Below are positions 45,466-53,439 of a DNA stretch of 64,000 nt, in pieces. A program made the translations under genes and the position numbers. The first letter of the stretch is position 1. Every line of letters begins with the position of its first letter. The stretch is from Streptomyces sp. NBC_00286 (GTDB taxonomy: Bacteria; Actinomycetota; Actinomycetes; Streptomycetales; Streptomycetaceae). The notes under the pieces were generated by a model. That model searched no databases. It worked only from the letters and a program-made list of their open reading frames with translations, and was not told the DNA's origin. The stretch is from positions 1,116,001 through 1,180,000 of the forward strand of contig NZ_CP108054.1 of the NCBI RefSeq assembly GCF_036173125.1. Direction: 5' to 3'.

Positions 45466-46442
45466 TTGGTACCTCCTACGATGCGCAGCTGACGCTCGAC
45501 GGTCCGTTGCAGCAACTCGACCTTGAAGCGGTTGTGTTCGAGCGGGCGGGCCCCCTTGGCCGCATGTTCGGCGGCGGCCTTCCACAGGGCGTCCGAGGGG
45601 CGTTCGCCGACCAGGTGCACCTCTACGGCGGGCAGCTTCCAGGGCACGGTGCCCACGCCTCCGGCGGCGACCTTTGCCTCCTGGATGGCTCCGCCGCGTA
45701 CGTGCAGGGCGACGGCCGCGGACGTCAGCGCGAACTCGTACGACTGACGGTCCCGCACCTTCAGATAGCCGGACTTCAGCGGGCGCGGAAGGGCGGGGAT
45801 CTCCACCCCTGTGATCAACTCGCCCTGCTTCAGGGCCTGTTCACGATTCGGGGTCTTCCCCGGCCGCAACAGGAAGTCGGCGAAGGGGACACGGCGTTCC
45901 CCGTCCGGGCCCAGCAGGTGCACGGTCGCCTCCAGCGCCGCGAACGCCACCGCCACATCGGAGGGGTGCGTGGCCACGCAGGAGTCGGAGGTGCCGAGGA
46001 TGGCGTGCGTGCGGTTGTGGCCCTCCCGGGCCGCACAACCGGAGCCGGGGTCACGCTTGTTGCAGTCGGCGGTCACGTCACGGAAGTACGTACAGCGGGT
46101 GCGCTGCATGATGTTGCCGCCGATGGTCGCCATGTTCCGCAGCTGGGCCGATGCGCTCAGCTCCAGCGCCTCGGAGATGACGGGGAAGAGCGTACGGACC
46201 TTGGGGTGGGCGGCCGTCTCGGCCATGCTGACCAGCGCGCCGATGCGTATCCCGCCGCGCTCGGTAACCCTGACCTCGCGCAACGGCAGGTCACTGATGT
46301 CGACCAGCGTCTCGGGACGCTCGACGGTCTCGCGCATCAGGTCGACGAGGGTCGTACCCCCGGCGATGTAACGCCCGCCTCTACGGCCCGCGTTGAGGGC
46401 CTCACGAGTGTCAGCGGCCTTCGTGAAGGAGAAGGGATACAT
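45462..46442 (-). CDS. FAD subunit of a PaoB/YagS-type aldehyde oxidoreductase
   Basis: 326 residues. FAD-binding RYIAGGTTLVDLMRETVERP and SASAQLRNMATIGGNIMQRTRC. The Cys cluster CTYFRDVTADCNKRDPGSGC is the extra [4Fe-4S] insert characteristic of E. coli PaoB, setting this apart from plain xanthine dehydrogenase. Links the 2Fe-2S and Mo subunits. It follows the small subunit by 6 bp. Confidence 0.92.
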   Translation of the reverse strand: MYPFSFTKAADTREALNAGRRGGRYIAGGTTLVDLMRETVERPETLVDISDLPLREVRVTERGGIRIGALVSMAETAAHPKVRTLFPVISEALELSASAQLRNMATIGGNIMQRTRCTYFRDVTADCNKRDPGSGCAAREGHNRTHAILGTSDSCVATHPSDVAVAFAALEATVHLLGPDGERRVPFADFLLRPGKTPNREQALKQGELITGVEIPALPRPLKSGYLKVRDRQSYEFALTSAAVALHVRGGAIQEAKVAAGGVGTVPWKLPAVEVHLVGERPSDALWKAAAEHAAKGARPLEHNRFKVELLQRTVERQLRIVGGTK

Positions 46443-46448
46443 CGGTCC

Positions 46449-47096
46449 TCACTTCCCGGCGGCGGTCTGCTCGACCGCGCGCACGATCTTCACGTAGCAG
46501 CCGCAGCGGCAGATGTTGCCGCTCATCCACTCCCGGATCTCCTCCGGCGAATCGGTGTGGCCCTCCTTGATGCAGCCGACGCCGGACATGATCTGTCCGG
46601 GGGTGCAGTAACCGCACTGGAAGGCGTCCTCGTCGATGAACGCCTGCTGCAGCGGGTGCAGTTGGCCGCCCTTGGACAGACCCTCGATGGTGGTGACCTC
46701 GGCACCCTCCAGCCGGACCGCCAGGGTCAGGCAGGAGTTCACCCGCTGCCCGTCGACCAGTACCGTGCACGCCCCGCAAGCTCCGGCGTTGCAGCCCTTC
46801 TTGGAGCCGGTCAGGTCGAAGTGCTCGCGCAGCAGGTCCAGTAGCGAGGTGCGGTTGTCGACCGTGACCGTGCGCCGGGTGCCGTTGACCGTCAGGGAGA
46901 CGCGGCTCTCGGGCGGGGGCTCGGCGCCGTCGGCCTCGTCACCGAGGAACACGGTGCCTCCGAGCACGCCGCCTGCGACGACAACACCGCCGACAGCCGT
47001 AGAGGTGGCGATGAACGTGCGCCGGGTGGGCCCCGTGGAGGACTCGTCGGCTCCGGTGGGGGGAGGAACGGAAGACTCAGGAATTTCAGTGGACAT
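46449..47096 (-). CDS. 2Fe-2S small subunit of a PaoA/YagT-type aldehyde oxidoreductase, Tat signal
   Basis: 215 residues. Twin-arginine signal (TRRTFIATSTAVGGVVVAGG, residues about 24-43), plant-type [2Fe-2S] cluster CNAGACGACTVLVDGQRVNSC, and second cluster CGYCTPGQIMSG with CRCGCY. As in E. coli PaoA, the Tat signal on this subunit would export the assembled heterotrimer. First gene of the leftward operon; a 40-bp conserved element lies about 70 bp upstream. Confidence 0.93.
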   Translation of the reverse strand: MSTEIPESSVPPPTGADESSTGPTRRTFIATSTAVGGVVVAGGVLGGTVFLGDEADGAEPPPESRVSLTVNGTRRTVTVDNRTSLLDLLREHFDLTGSKKGCNAGACGACTVLVDGQRVNSCLTLAVRLEGAEVTTIEGLSKGGQLHPLQQAFIDEDAFQCGYCTPGQIMSGVGCIKEGHTDSPEEIREWMSGNICRCGCYVKIVRAVEQTAAGK

Positions 47097-47166
47097 ACGT
47101 ACGCCTTCACATCACGGACGGAGGTGATCGAGCTGCGGGCCTCAGGAAACCGGCTCGGTCGCGAGG

Positions 47167-47210
47167 GAAGAAGGTCGTGTTTATAGGGGGGACAAGCTCA
47201 ACCCCCTTGC
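47167..47210. promoter_or_regulatory. Shared regulatory element, copy A (aldehyde oxidoreductase operon)
   Basis: Begins GAAGAAGGTCGTGTTTAT and contains GACAAGCTCAACC. It matches copy B at 48425 in 36 of 40 positions, though surrounding sequence is unrelated. Position 71 bp upstream of the PaoA-like start suggests an activator or repressor site. Confidence 0.75.
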
Positions 47211-47284
47211 TGGGCAGGCTCACGACTACTGTCCGGGGTCGGGAACGCCTGGCCCGGCGGCCGAGCCGACAGCCATCAGAAGGT

Positions 47285-48343
47285 TCAGAAGGTGAGAAGC
47301 ACCTTGGTGGCGCGGCGTTCATCCATCGCCTTGTAGCCCTCCGCAGCCTGGTCCAGGGGCAGGGTGAGGTCGAAGACCTTGCCTGGGTCGATCTTCCGGT
47401 CCCAGATGAGCTGGATCAGGTCGGGCAGGAAGCGGCGTACGGGGGCGGGGCCGCCCTCCGTGTGGATGCCGGCGAAGAAGAGGTCGATGCCGGGGATCGT
47501 AACGTCGTAGTTGACGCCGACGAAGCCCAGGTGCCCGCCCGGACGGGTTGCGCCGATCGCCTGCATCGTGGACTCCTGGGTGCCGACCGCCTCGACCACC
47601 GAGTGCGCGCCGAGACCGCCCGTGAGTTCCTTGATCTTCGCCACGCCCTCGTCACCGCGCTCGGCGACGATGTCGGTCGCGCCGTAGAAGCGGGCCAGCT
47701 CCTGCCGTTCGGGGTGGCGGGACATCGCGATGATCCTCCCCCAGTCTCGGCTTCGCTCGACCGGGGGCACCCCCATGGCGCCCAGCTGCTTGGCGGCGAG
47801 GACGGCCATCAGGCCGACCGCGCCGTCGCCGACGACCGCGACGGTCTTGCCGGGGCCGGCCTCGGCGGCGACGGCCCCGTACCAGCCGGTGCCGAGCACG
47901 TCGGAGGCGGCCAGCAAGGAGGGGATCAGCTCCGCGTCGGGCTGCCCCGGCGTCGGAACGAGCGTGCCGTCCGCGTGCGGAATGCGCGCCTTCTCGGCCT
48001 GGGTGCCGATCGTCTGCGCCACGAACTCCCGGTGTACGCAGCCGGATTGGTAGCCCGAGCGGCAGATCTCGCAGGTGTTGTCGGAGATGACGAACGACCC
48101 GACGACGAAGTCGCCGACCTTGACGTTCCGCACGTCGTCTCCGACTTCCTCGACGACGCCCACGTACTCATGCCCCATGGCCGTGTGATCGACGGGTTCG
48201 ATCCCGCGGTACGGCCACAGGTCCGACCCGCAGATGCAGGTCGCGGTCAGCCGGACGATGGCGTCGGTGGGCTCGAGGATCTTCGGGTCCTCGCGCTCCT
48301 CAAGACGGACGTCGCCGGCCTTGTGCATCACTACGCCACGCAT
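47285..48343 (-). CDS. Zinc-dependent alcohol dehydrogenase, MDR family
   Basis: 352 residues. Catalytic zinc ligands in TCICGSDLWPYRG and GHEYVGVV; Cys-containing lobe CEICRSGYQSGC; nucleotide motif VVGDGAVGLMAVLAAKQLG. Residues about 194-206 (MGVPPVERSRDWG) interrupt the usual AKQLGA-RIIAMSRHPERQ junction and come from a 39-bp palindromic repeat. It is divergent from the XRE regulator and shares its promoter element with the aldehyde oxidoreductase, suggesting alcohol to aldehyde to acid conversion by the two operons. Confidence 0.92.
   Translation of the reverse strand: MRGVVMHKAGDVRLEEREDPKILEPTDAIVRLTATCICGSDLWPYRGIEPVDHTAMGHEYVGVVEEVGDDVRNVKVGDFVVGSFVISDNTCEICRSGYQSGCVHREFVAQTIGTQAEKARIPHADGTLVPTPGQPDAELIPSLLAASDVLGTGWYGAVAAEAGPGKTVAVVGDGAVGLMAVLAAKQLGAMGVPPVERSRDWGRIIAMSRHPERQELARFYGATDIVAERGDEGVAKIKELTGGLGAHSVVEAVGTQESTMQAIGATRPGGHLGFVGVNYDVTIPGIDLFFAGIHTEGGPAPVRRFLPDLIQLIWDRKIDPGKVFDLTLPLDQAAEGYKAMDERRATKVLLTF
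47735..47776. repeat. Palindromic repeat inserted in the alcohol dehydrogenase gene
   Basis: On the coding strand ATGGGGGTGCCCCCGGTCGA leads into a GACTGGGGGAGG-type end. It adds 13 codons without shifting frame. Confidence 0.7.
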
Positions 48344-48424
48344 GGGTGCATCTCCTTGCTTTCCTTGCTTCGTGCGTTGGCGCCTATGGCGCCGATGTGC
48401 CAGGCAACCGTCTCCATCGCGGGC

Positions 48425-48468
48425 GAAGAAGGTCGGGTTTATGGGGGGTACAAGCTCAACCTCCCTTT
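48425..48468. promoter_or_regulatory. Shared regulatory element, copy B (alcohol dehydrogenase / XRE)
   Basis: Begins GAAGAAGGTCGGGTTTAT and contains TACAAGCTCAACC. It lies between the divergent alcohol dehydrogenase and XRE genes, 28 bp before the regulator start. Confidence 0.75.
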
Positions 48469-48496
48469 CCGGCGGCTCGTGCCTACCGTTGAGGGC

Positions 48497-49444
48497 ATGG
48501 ACCAGCGACCCGACAACCGCTCCGAGATCCGGGATTTCCTCGCCACCCGGCGCGCCAGGATCACCCCGGAGCAGGCAGGGCTGCCCACGAGCGGCCGGCG
48601 GCGGGTCCCGGGGCTACGGCGCGAGGAGGTCGCCGTTCTCGCCGGTGTGAGTACCGAGTGGTACACCCGGCTGGAGAAGGGCCATATCGGCGGCGTGTCC
48701 GAGGACGTCCTCGATGCGGTCGCCCGCGCACTGCAACTGGACGAGGAGGAGCGCACGTACCTGTTCGACCTGGCCAAGGCCGCACAGCCGTCCAGCCGTA
48801 CGCCTCGCCGTCGCAAGGCCGTCGAGGTCCCGGCCCGTGTCGAGTGGCTGCTGGACTCCATCACGCTGTCCGCGGCGTTCGTCACCAACGGCCGCCTGGA
48901 CATCGTGTCCGCCAACGCACTAGCCCGCGCGCTGTTCTCGCCGCTGTTCAGCAGCGAGACCGTGGACGAACGTGGCCGTCCGAACTTCGCCCGCTACTGG
49001 TTCCTCGACCGTGGCGCACCCGACTTCGTCGCCGACTGGGACGCCGCCGCGAACATCACCGTCGCCCTGCTGCGCGTCGAAGCCGGGCGCTACCCGCACG
49101 ACAGGGCACTGCGCGAGCTGATCGGTGAACTGTCCACGGTGAGCGCCGAGTTCCGCACTCGCTGGGCCGCCCACAATGTGCGCATCCACCACGGCGGCGT
49201 CAAGCGCTTCCACCACCCTGACGCCGGGACCCTGCAGCTCACCTACCAGCCGCTGGGCCTGCCCCTCTCCACTCACGAGGAGCACGCCCTGACCATCTAC
49301 ACCGCCGAGCCGGGCAGCCCCGATGAGGACCGTCTCAAGCTTCTGGCCAGCTGGGCAGCCACGTCGGCCCGGCCGCCGAACCCACCCGCCACCGATGCCA
49401 CGCCCAAGACGAGGAAGCCGGACACTCGCGGCTCGTCCCAGTAA
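48497..49444 (+). CDS. XRE-family regulator with MmyB-like ligand-binding domain
   Basis: 315 residues from ATG 48497 (GTTGAGGGC upstream); a much longer frame upstream is antisense to the dehydrogenase. N-terminal HTH (RRVPGLRREEVAVLAGVSTE WYTRLEKG, around residues 35-60) and a C-terminal MmyB-like domain (RVEWLLDSITLSAAFVTNGR, FSPLFSS, RYPHDRALRELIGELS, TYQPLGLPLSTHEEHALTIY). Streptomycete genes of this type usually lie divergent from a single oxidoreductase they control, as here. The duplicated 40-bp element suggests it also controls the aldehyde oxidoreductase operon. Confidence 0.93.
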   Translation: MDQRPDNRSEIRDFLATRRARITPEQAGLPTSGRRRVPGLRREEVAVLAGVSTEWYTRLEKGHIGGVSEDVLDAVARALQLDEEERTYLFDLAKAAQPSSRTPRRRKAVEVPARVEWLLDSITLSAAFVTNGRLDIVSANALARALFSPLFSSETVDERGRPNFARYWFLDRGAPDFVADWDAAANITVALLRVEAGRYPHDRALRELIGELSTVSAEFRTRWAAHNVRIHHGGVKRFHHPDAGTLQLTYQPLGLPLSTHEEHALTIYTAEPGSPDEDRLKLLASWAATSARPPNPPATDATPKTRKPDTRGSSQ

Positions 49445-49640
49445 GGCCAGGCGCGCAGGCTTCACCGAGGACGCGTCCGCTGCCGTCGACCGCGCCTGAA
49501 CAGTTCAGCCGTCCAGTTCGCGGCGCGCAGACGTGACGGGGCAGAACGCTGCCGCCGCCGTTATACGGCGGCGCGAAGCAACGGGCTTCCTGCCTGCCCG
49601 GCAGGAAGCCCCGCCCCCGTGTTGGGACCGCCCTCGCGCG

Positions 49641-50432
49641 TTACCAGTTCGCGGGTTCGGCCAGGCCGTACGAGTTCGCAATGCGTGCGTGATCGTGGAA
49701 GACGGAGAGCTCCCGAGGGCCGGCGGGCAGGTTCTCGCGCCAGCCGGTGCAGTAGATGCCGGACGACCAGCGAATCGTGCGGGACGTCTTCGGCAGCACG
49801 GGAACTCCGGTCTTGCTGTACTTCTTCACACCGTTGACCCAGATCTCGAAGGCACCGTTGCTCGCGTGGAACTTCAGTCGCGTGACGATCCGGATCCAAG
49901 TGCCCCGCAGATCGGTCACCTTGGCGACGTTCGCGCTGAAGCCGCCGGATCCGCCGATGCGCAGGTCGTCGTTCTGGATGAACATCAGCTCCCACGGTCC
50001 CTCGGGATCTTCGGGCGACCACTGCTGGAAGGTGACGTTCTGGTTGTGGAACTGCCAGCCGGGGGCGATGTAGACCGCCTGACCGTAGTAGCGGTCCTGG
50101 CCTACGGCCTGGGTGGAGGCCTGGATGGTCTCGGAGTGGTAGCCGCCGCCCTCGTTGATGTAGGTCTGCTTGGCCTCGATGGCGTTGCCGCCTTTGTAGG
50201 CGGGGGTGGTGACGTTGCGTAAGACGCCTTGCTTCTGGGGCTTCTGCGGGTAGTTGGACCACCCTTGGACGGTGCCCTCGTCCTGGAAGTACACCCCGGC
50301 GGGCAAGGCCTGGACGCCCACGTCTCCCCGGGCGCCGGCCTCCGCGGAGCCACCTGTCAGAGCGAGACCGGCGATCAGAGCGCCAGTAAGGCAGAACACA
50401 TGGATCCTTTTACCCGTCCACTTCCTTAACAT
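49641..50432 (-). CDS. Secreted polysaccharide lyase (heparin lyase I / PL20-like fold)
   Basis: 263 residues from ATG 50432, chosen for the upstream GAGGAGGATTGATCGG; an in-frame ATG 45 bp earlier is less supported. Signal peptide MLRKWTGKRIHVFCLTGALIAGLALTGG with cleavage near AEA. The mature domain is a beta-jelly roll with YFQDEGTVQGW, HSETIQAS, YYGQAVYIAPGWQ, VTFQQWSPED and WIRIVTRLKFHASNGAFEIWVNG, as in glucuronan lyase and heparin-lyase-I-like proteins. Substrate uncertain. It stands alone, with about 200 bp of featureless sequence before and after. Confidence 0.8.
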   Translation of the reverse strand: MLRKWTGKRIHVFCLTGALIAGLALTGGSAEAGARGDVGVQALPAGVYFQDEGTVQGWSNYPQKPQKQGVLRNVTTPAYKGGNAIEAKQTYINEGGGYHSETIQASTQAVGQDRYYGQAVYIAPGWQFHNQNVTFQQWSPEDPEGPWELMFIQNDDLRIGGSGGFSANVAKVTDLRGTWIRIVTRLKFHASNGAFEIWVNGVKKYSKTGVPVLPKTSRTIRWSSGIYCTGWRENLPAGPRELSVFHDHARIANSYGLAEPANW

Positions 50433-50676
50433 CCGATCAATCCTCCTCGGAGCCGAAATCAGGTCTGAACCATTCACCGAAGTTACCGGGCGATGCCTGA
50501 CGGGTCCACATCAAGCCTTCAGATAGATCCGATATTTGAAGGGCACTACCGAACTCAGCTCCCACATGCTGAGAGCACACCGTGAGCCAAACGCTTGATC
50601 GTGCATGATCAACGAGAGCCCCGCGACCTCCTACCGCGCGGCGGGGAGGCACACGCTGATCACGTAGGGAGTGGCG

Positions 50677-51441
50677 TTGTCCCTCTGGGAAGCACTGGCC
50701 GTCCTCGCCGCCGGCATCGGCGCGGGCACGATCAACACCATCGTCGGCTCCGGCACCCTGATCACCTTCCCGGTGCTGCTCGCCACCGGACTGCCGCCGA
50801 TCACCGCCAACGTCTCCAACGCCCTCGGCCTCGTCCCCGGCTCCATCAGCGGAGCCATCGGCTACCGCGCCGAACTGCGCGGACAGGGCCGCCGCGCACT
50901 CGTCCTCAGCCTCACCGCTCTCATCGGCGGACTCGGCGGCGCCATCCTGCTGCTCGCCCTGCCCTCCGAGGCCTTCGACACGATCGTCCCCGTACTGATC
51001 GCCCTCGCGCTCATCCTCGTACTGCTCCAGCCACGCCTCGCCAGAGCCGTACGACGCCGCCGCGACAAGAACGGCACCACCTCCCGCCCGCACGGCGGAC
51101 CCGCCCTCCTGGTAGGGCTGCTCCTCGCGAGCGCGTACGGCGGCTACTTCGGCGCCGCCCAAGGGGTGCTGTACCTCTCCCTGATGGGCCTGCTCCTCGA
51201 CGAGGACCTGCAACGCGTCAACGCGGTCAAGAACATCCTCGGAGCCGTCGTCAACGGCGTCGCCGCCTGCTTCTTCCTCTTCGTCGCTGAGTTCGACTGG
51301 ACGGCGGTCCTGCTGATCGCCGTCGGCTCCGCCCTCGGCGGGCAGATCGGCGCCAAGGTCGGCCGCCGCCTCCCGCCCACCGCGCTCCGCGCCGTCATCG
51401 TCGCCGTCGGCGCCATCGCGATCGTGCAGCTGCTGCGCTGA
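50677..51441 (+). CDS. TSUP family (TauE/SafE-like) membrane transporter
   Basis: About 254 residues if TTG 50677 is used (GTAGGGAG 6 nt upstream); the GTG at 50671 is the alternative. About eight membrane spans in two homologous halves. The family glycine-rich helices are IGAGTINTIVGSGTLITFPVLLA near the N-terminus and GGYFGAAQGVLYLSLMG, NAVKNILGAVVNGVAA in the second half. Likely exports sulfite, sulfoacetate or another small anion; substrate unknown. Confidence 0.92.
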   Translation: MSLWEALAVLAAGIGAGTINTIVGSGTLITFPVLLATGLPPITANVSNALGLVPGSISGAIGYRAELRGQGRRALVLSLTALIGGLGGAILLLALPSEAFDTIVPVLIALALILVLLQPRLARAVRRRRDKNGTTSRPHGGPALLVGLLLASAYGGYFGAAQGVLYLSLMGLLLDEDLQRVNAVKNILGAVVNGVAACFFLFVAEFDWTAVLLIAVGSALGGQIGAKVGRRLPPTALRAVIVAVGAIAIVQLLR

Positions 51442-51516
51442 CGCACCGAGGCTGACACACCACCAAGGCCCGCCCGACGTCAACGACATGGGCCAGAGCA
51501 AGGCGTCAACTCCCGT

Positions 51517-51770
51517 GTGTTAGCGGCAGTTTGCAGGTCGCGAACAGAGCGGAATGGGTCATTCCATCAGGCCTACGACGAGGACGTCTTCCCCTTCGCC
51601 GCCCGCTGGGCCGGTGCGGACGAGCTCCCCTACACCGCGGACGGACGCCTTCGCCGCCGTACACTCGACGGCACTGTGGGGAACGTCCCGTTCCGCGCCC
51701 GCGTCACAGTCCCAGGGTCGCCGAACTCCCCGCCGCCGTACGGGACTTCGACGGCACCGGCAGACACCCG
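51517..51770 (+). pseudogene. Decayed coding remnant, unrecognised
   Basis: Protein-like stretches appear in successive frames: AYDEDVFPFAARWAGADELP then RLRRRTLDGTVGNVPFRA in one frame, and ELPAAVRDFDGTGRHPIKGI in another from about 51719. This suggests a frameshifted fragment of a gene I do not recognise. It has no start with a ribosome site. Confidence 0.3.
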
Positions 51771-51771
51771 A

Positions 51772-51903
51772 TCAAGGGCATCGCCGGTCCCGCGCCTGTG
51801 CGGTAGTCGCTCCACCGTCCGCCCGGCAGTCCGCCGCGGGCAGCAGTGGTGTGAGCCGTGCCCACTCGGCGTGTGTCAGATCGCCCCGCCCGGCCTCGGG
51901 CAC
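51772..51903 (-). pseudogene. Transposase N-terminal remnant (IS5-like)
   Basis: A 43-codon frame reading VPEAGRGDLTHAEWARLTPL then LPAADCRADG. The DLT-x-AEW-x-RL-x-PLLP pattern is the opening of IS5-group transposases found in streptomycetes. It stops after a few more codons, so only the first tenth of a transposase remains. Confidence 0.6.
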
Positions 51904-51940
51904 GGTGCCCCCGTTCCCCCAGATCGGATTCCGCGGGCGG

Positions 51941-52330
51941 TTACGCGGTGATCCGCCGGGCGTACACCTCGATCTCGATCTTCATGCGGGGATCGGCGAG
52001 ACCGCACATGAGCATGGTGGCGGCCGGTCGGACCTCACCGAAGGCGCGACGCAGTACCGGCCAGCATGGCTCGAAGTCGGCCCGGTCGGGCAGCAGGTAG
52101 CGCACCCGCACCACGTCAGCGAGGGTGCACTTCGCTTCGTTCAGGGCGGCCTCGATGTTGCGCAGGCACTGCTCGGCCTGCTCCACCACGTCGTCGGAGA
52201 TCGTCATGGTGGTGTAGTCGAATCCGGTCGTCCCGGACACATGGACCCAGTCGCCGTCGACCAGGGCACGGGCATAGCCGATCTGCTCCTCGAACGTTGA
52301 GCCGCTGAGGATGGAACGTCGCACTGTCAT
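51941..52330 (-). CDS. RidA family protein (YjgF/YER057c/UK114)
   Basis: 129 residues. Typical trimeric RidA features: YARALVDGDWVHVSGTTGFD, EQAEQCLRNIEAALNEAKCT, VVRVRYLLPD and the C-terminal MLMCGLADPRMKIEIEVYA with the conserved Glu (the usual catalytic Arg before it is replaced in the LADPRMKIEIE stretch by an Arg three residues earlier). Enamine/imine deaminase or a related role. Divergent from a LysR gene, which probably controls it. Confidence 0.93.
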   Translation of the reverse strand: MTVRRSILSGSTFEEQIGYARALVDGDWVHVSGTTGFDYTTMTISDDVVEQAEQCLRNIEAALNEAKCTLADVVRVRYLLPDRADFEPCWPVLRRAFGEVRPAATMLMCGLADPRMKIEIEVYARRITA

Positions 52331-52381
52331 GCGCCGAACGCTAAGTGACCAGCACTGATACGTCTAATACACCTTCAGGCA

Positions 52382-52397
52382 TAGAGTGATATCTCTA
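52382..52397. promoter_or_regulatory. Candidate LysR-type operator
   Basis: TAGAGTGATATCTCTA, an inverted repeat with 5-bp perfect arms and a T-N11-A pattern, 5 bp before the lysR start and 52 bp before the divergent RidA gene. Confidence 0.5.
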
Positions 52398-52402
52398 AGC
52401 GT

Positions 52403-53314
52403 ATGGAGCGCCCCGAACTTCCCCTGCCGCAGCTGCACGCCTTCGTCGTGCTCGCCGAGGAACTCCACTTCGGCCGAGCCGCCACCCGCCTGGGCATCGC
52501 CCAGCCGCCGCTGAGCCAGCAGATCCGCCGCCTGGAGGACAAGGTCGGATATGCGCTGTTCAGCCGCGAACCCGGGCGCATCGGCCTCACCCCGGCGGGC
52601 CGGCAACTCCTCCCCGCCGCCCGACATGCCCTCACCGACCTCGCAGACGGCCTGACCGCAGCCCGAGAAGTCGGCAGTGGCAGGGCCGGCCGCCTGCGGA
52701 TCGGCTTCGCCGCCTCCCTCGCCCTCACCGTCCTCCCCAGCCTGTTGCGAACCTTCCGGGAACGGTTTCCTGCTGTGGATCTGGACATCCGGGAGATGAC
52801 CACCACGCCGCAACTGGCCGCTCTGCGCGAAAGGACCATCGACATCGGCCTGTTGCGCGAGCCGCCCGCCCATGACGCGGAACTCGGGTTCGAGACCGTG
52901 CTGACCGAACCGTTCGTGGCCGCCCTGCCCGCCTCACACCCGCTCGCGGCACAACGAGCCGTCCGAGTCGAACAGTTGGCGGACTGCCCCTTCGTGCTCC
53001 TGCCTCGTGCCGTCGGACCGCCGCTGTACGACCAGATCACCAATCTCTGCATCACCGCAGGCTTCACCCCCCAGGTGACTCAGCATGCTGTGGAATGGCA
53101 GACCGTCTGCGCCCTGGTCGAAACCGGCCTTGGCGTGTCACTGGCCCCGGCGAGCATCCGCCGCATCCGCCTCAAAGGCGTTGCCTTCCGCAGGATCGAG
53201 CCCAACACCGCGCGCACCCGAGTCGCCGTGGCCTGGCGCAAGAACGACTCAAATCCCCTGGTCCCTGGCATCTTGGCAGCCCTCAATCAAGATCCGCCGG
53301 ACAGGCCCGAGTAG
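52403..53314 (+). CDS. LysR-family transcriptional regulator
   Basis: 303 residues. N-terminal winged HTH (LHAFVVLAEELHFGRAATRL then GIAQPPLSQQIRRLE) and a LysR substrate-binding domain (GRLRIGFAASLALTVLPSLL, DIGLLREPPA, FVLLPRAVGPPLYDQI). Divergent from the RidA gene. Inducer unknown. Confidence 0.95.
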   Translation: MERPELPLPQLHAFVVLAEELHFGRAATRLGIAQPPLSQQIRRLEDKVGYALFSREPGRIGLTPAGRQLLPAARHALTDLADGLTAAREVGSGRAGRLRIGFAASLALTVLPSLLRTFRERFPAVDLDIREMTTTPQLAALRERTIDIGLLREPPAHDAELGFETVLTEPFVAALPASHPLAAQRAVRVEQLADCPFVLLPRAVGPPLYDQITNLCITAGFTPQVTQHAVEWQTVCALVETGLGVSLAPASIRRIRLKGVAFRRIEPNTARTRVAVAWRKNDSNPLVPGILAALNQDPPDRPE

Positions 53315-53439
53315 GTGTGGGAGCGGGCAAGTCGGCGGGCGGCGGCAGACGCGATGCCGGCCCGGCCGCCACCAGTCGCCGTTCCAACGGGCCACCAGAT
53401 CAGCGATGTTGATGGTGAAGGCATCCGGATCGGGGCGCG

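Noticed and set aside
47177..48496. N-terminal extension of the XRE regulator back to 47177
   Set aside because: It is antisense to the alcohol dehydrogenase; ATG 48497 has a ribosome site and the HTH follows directly.
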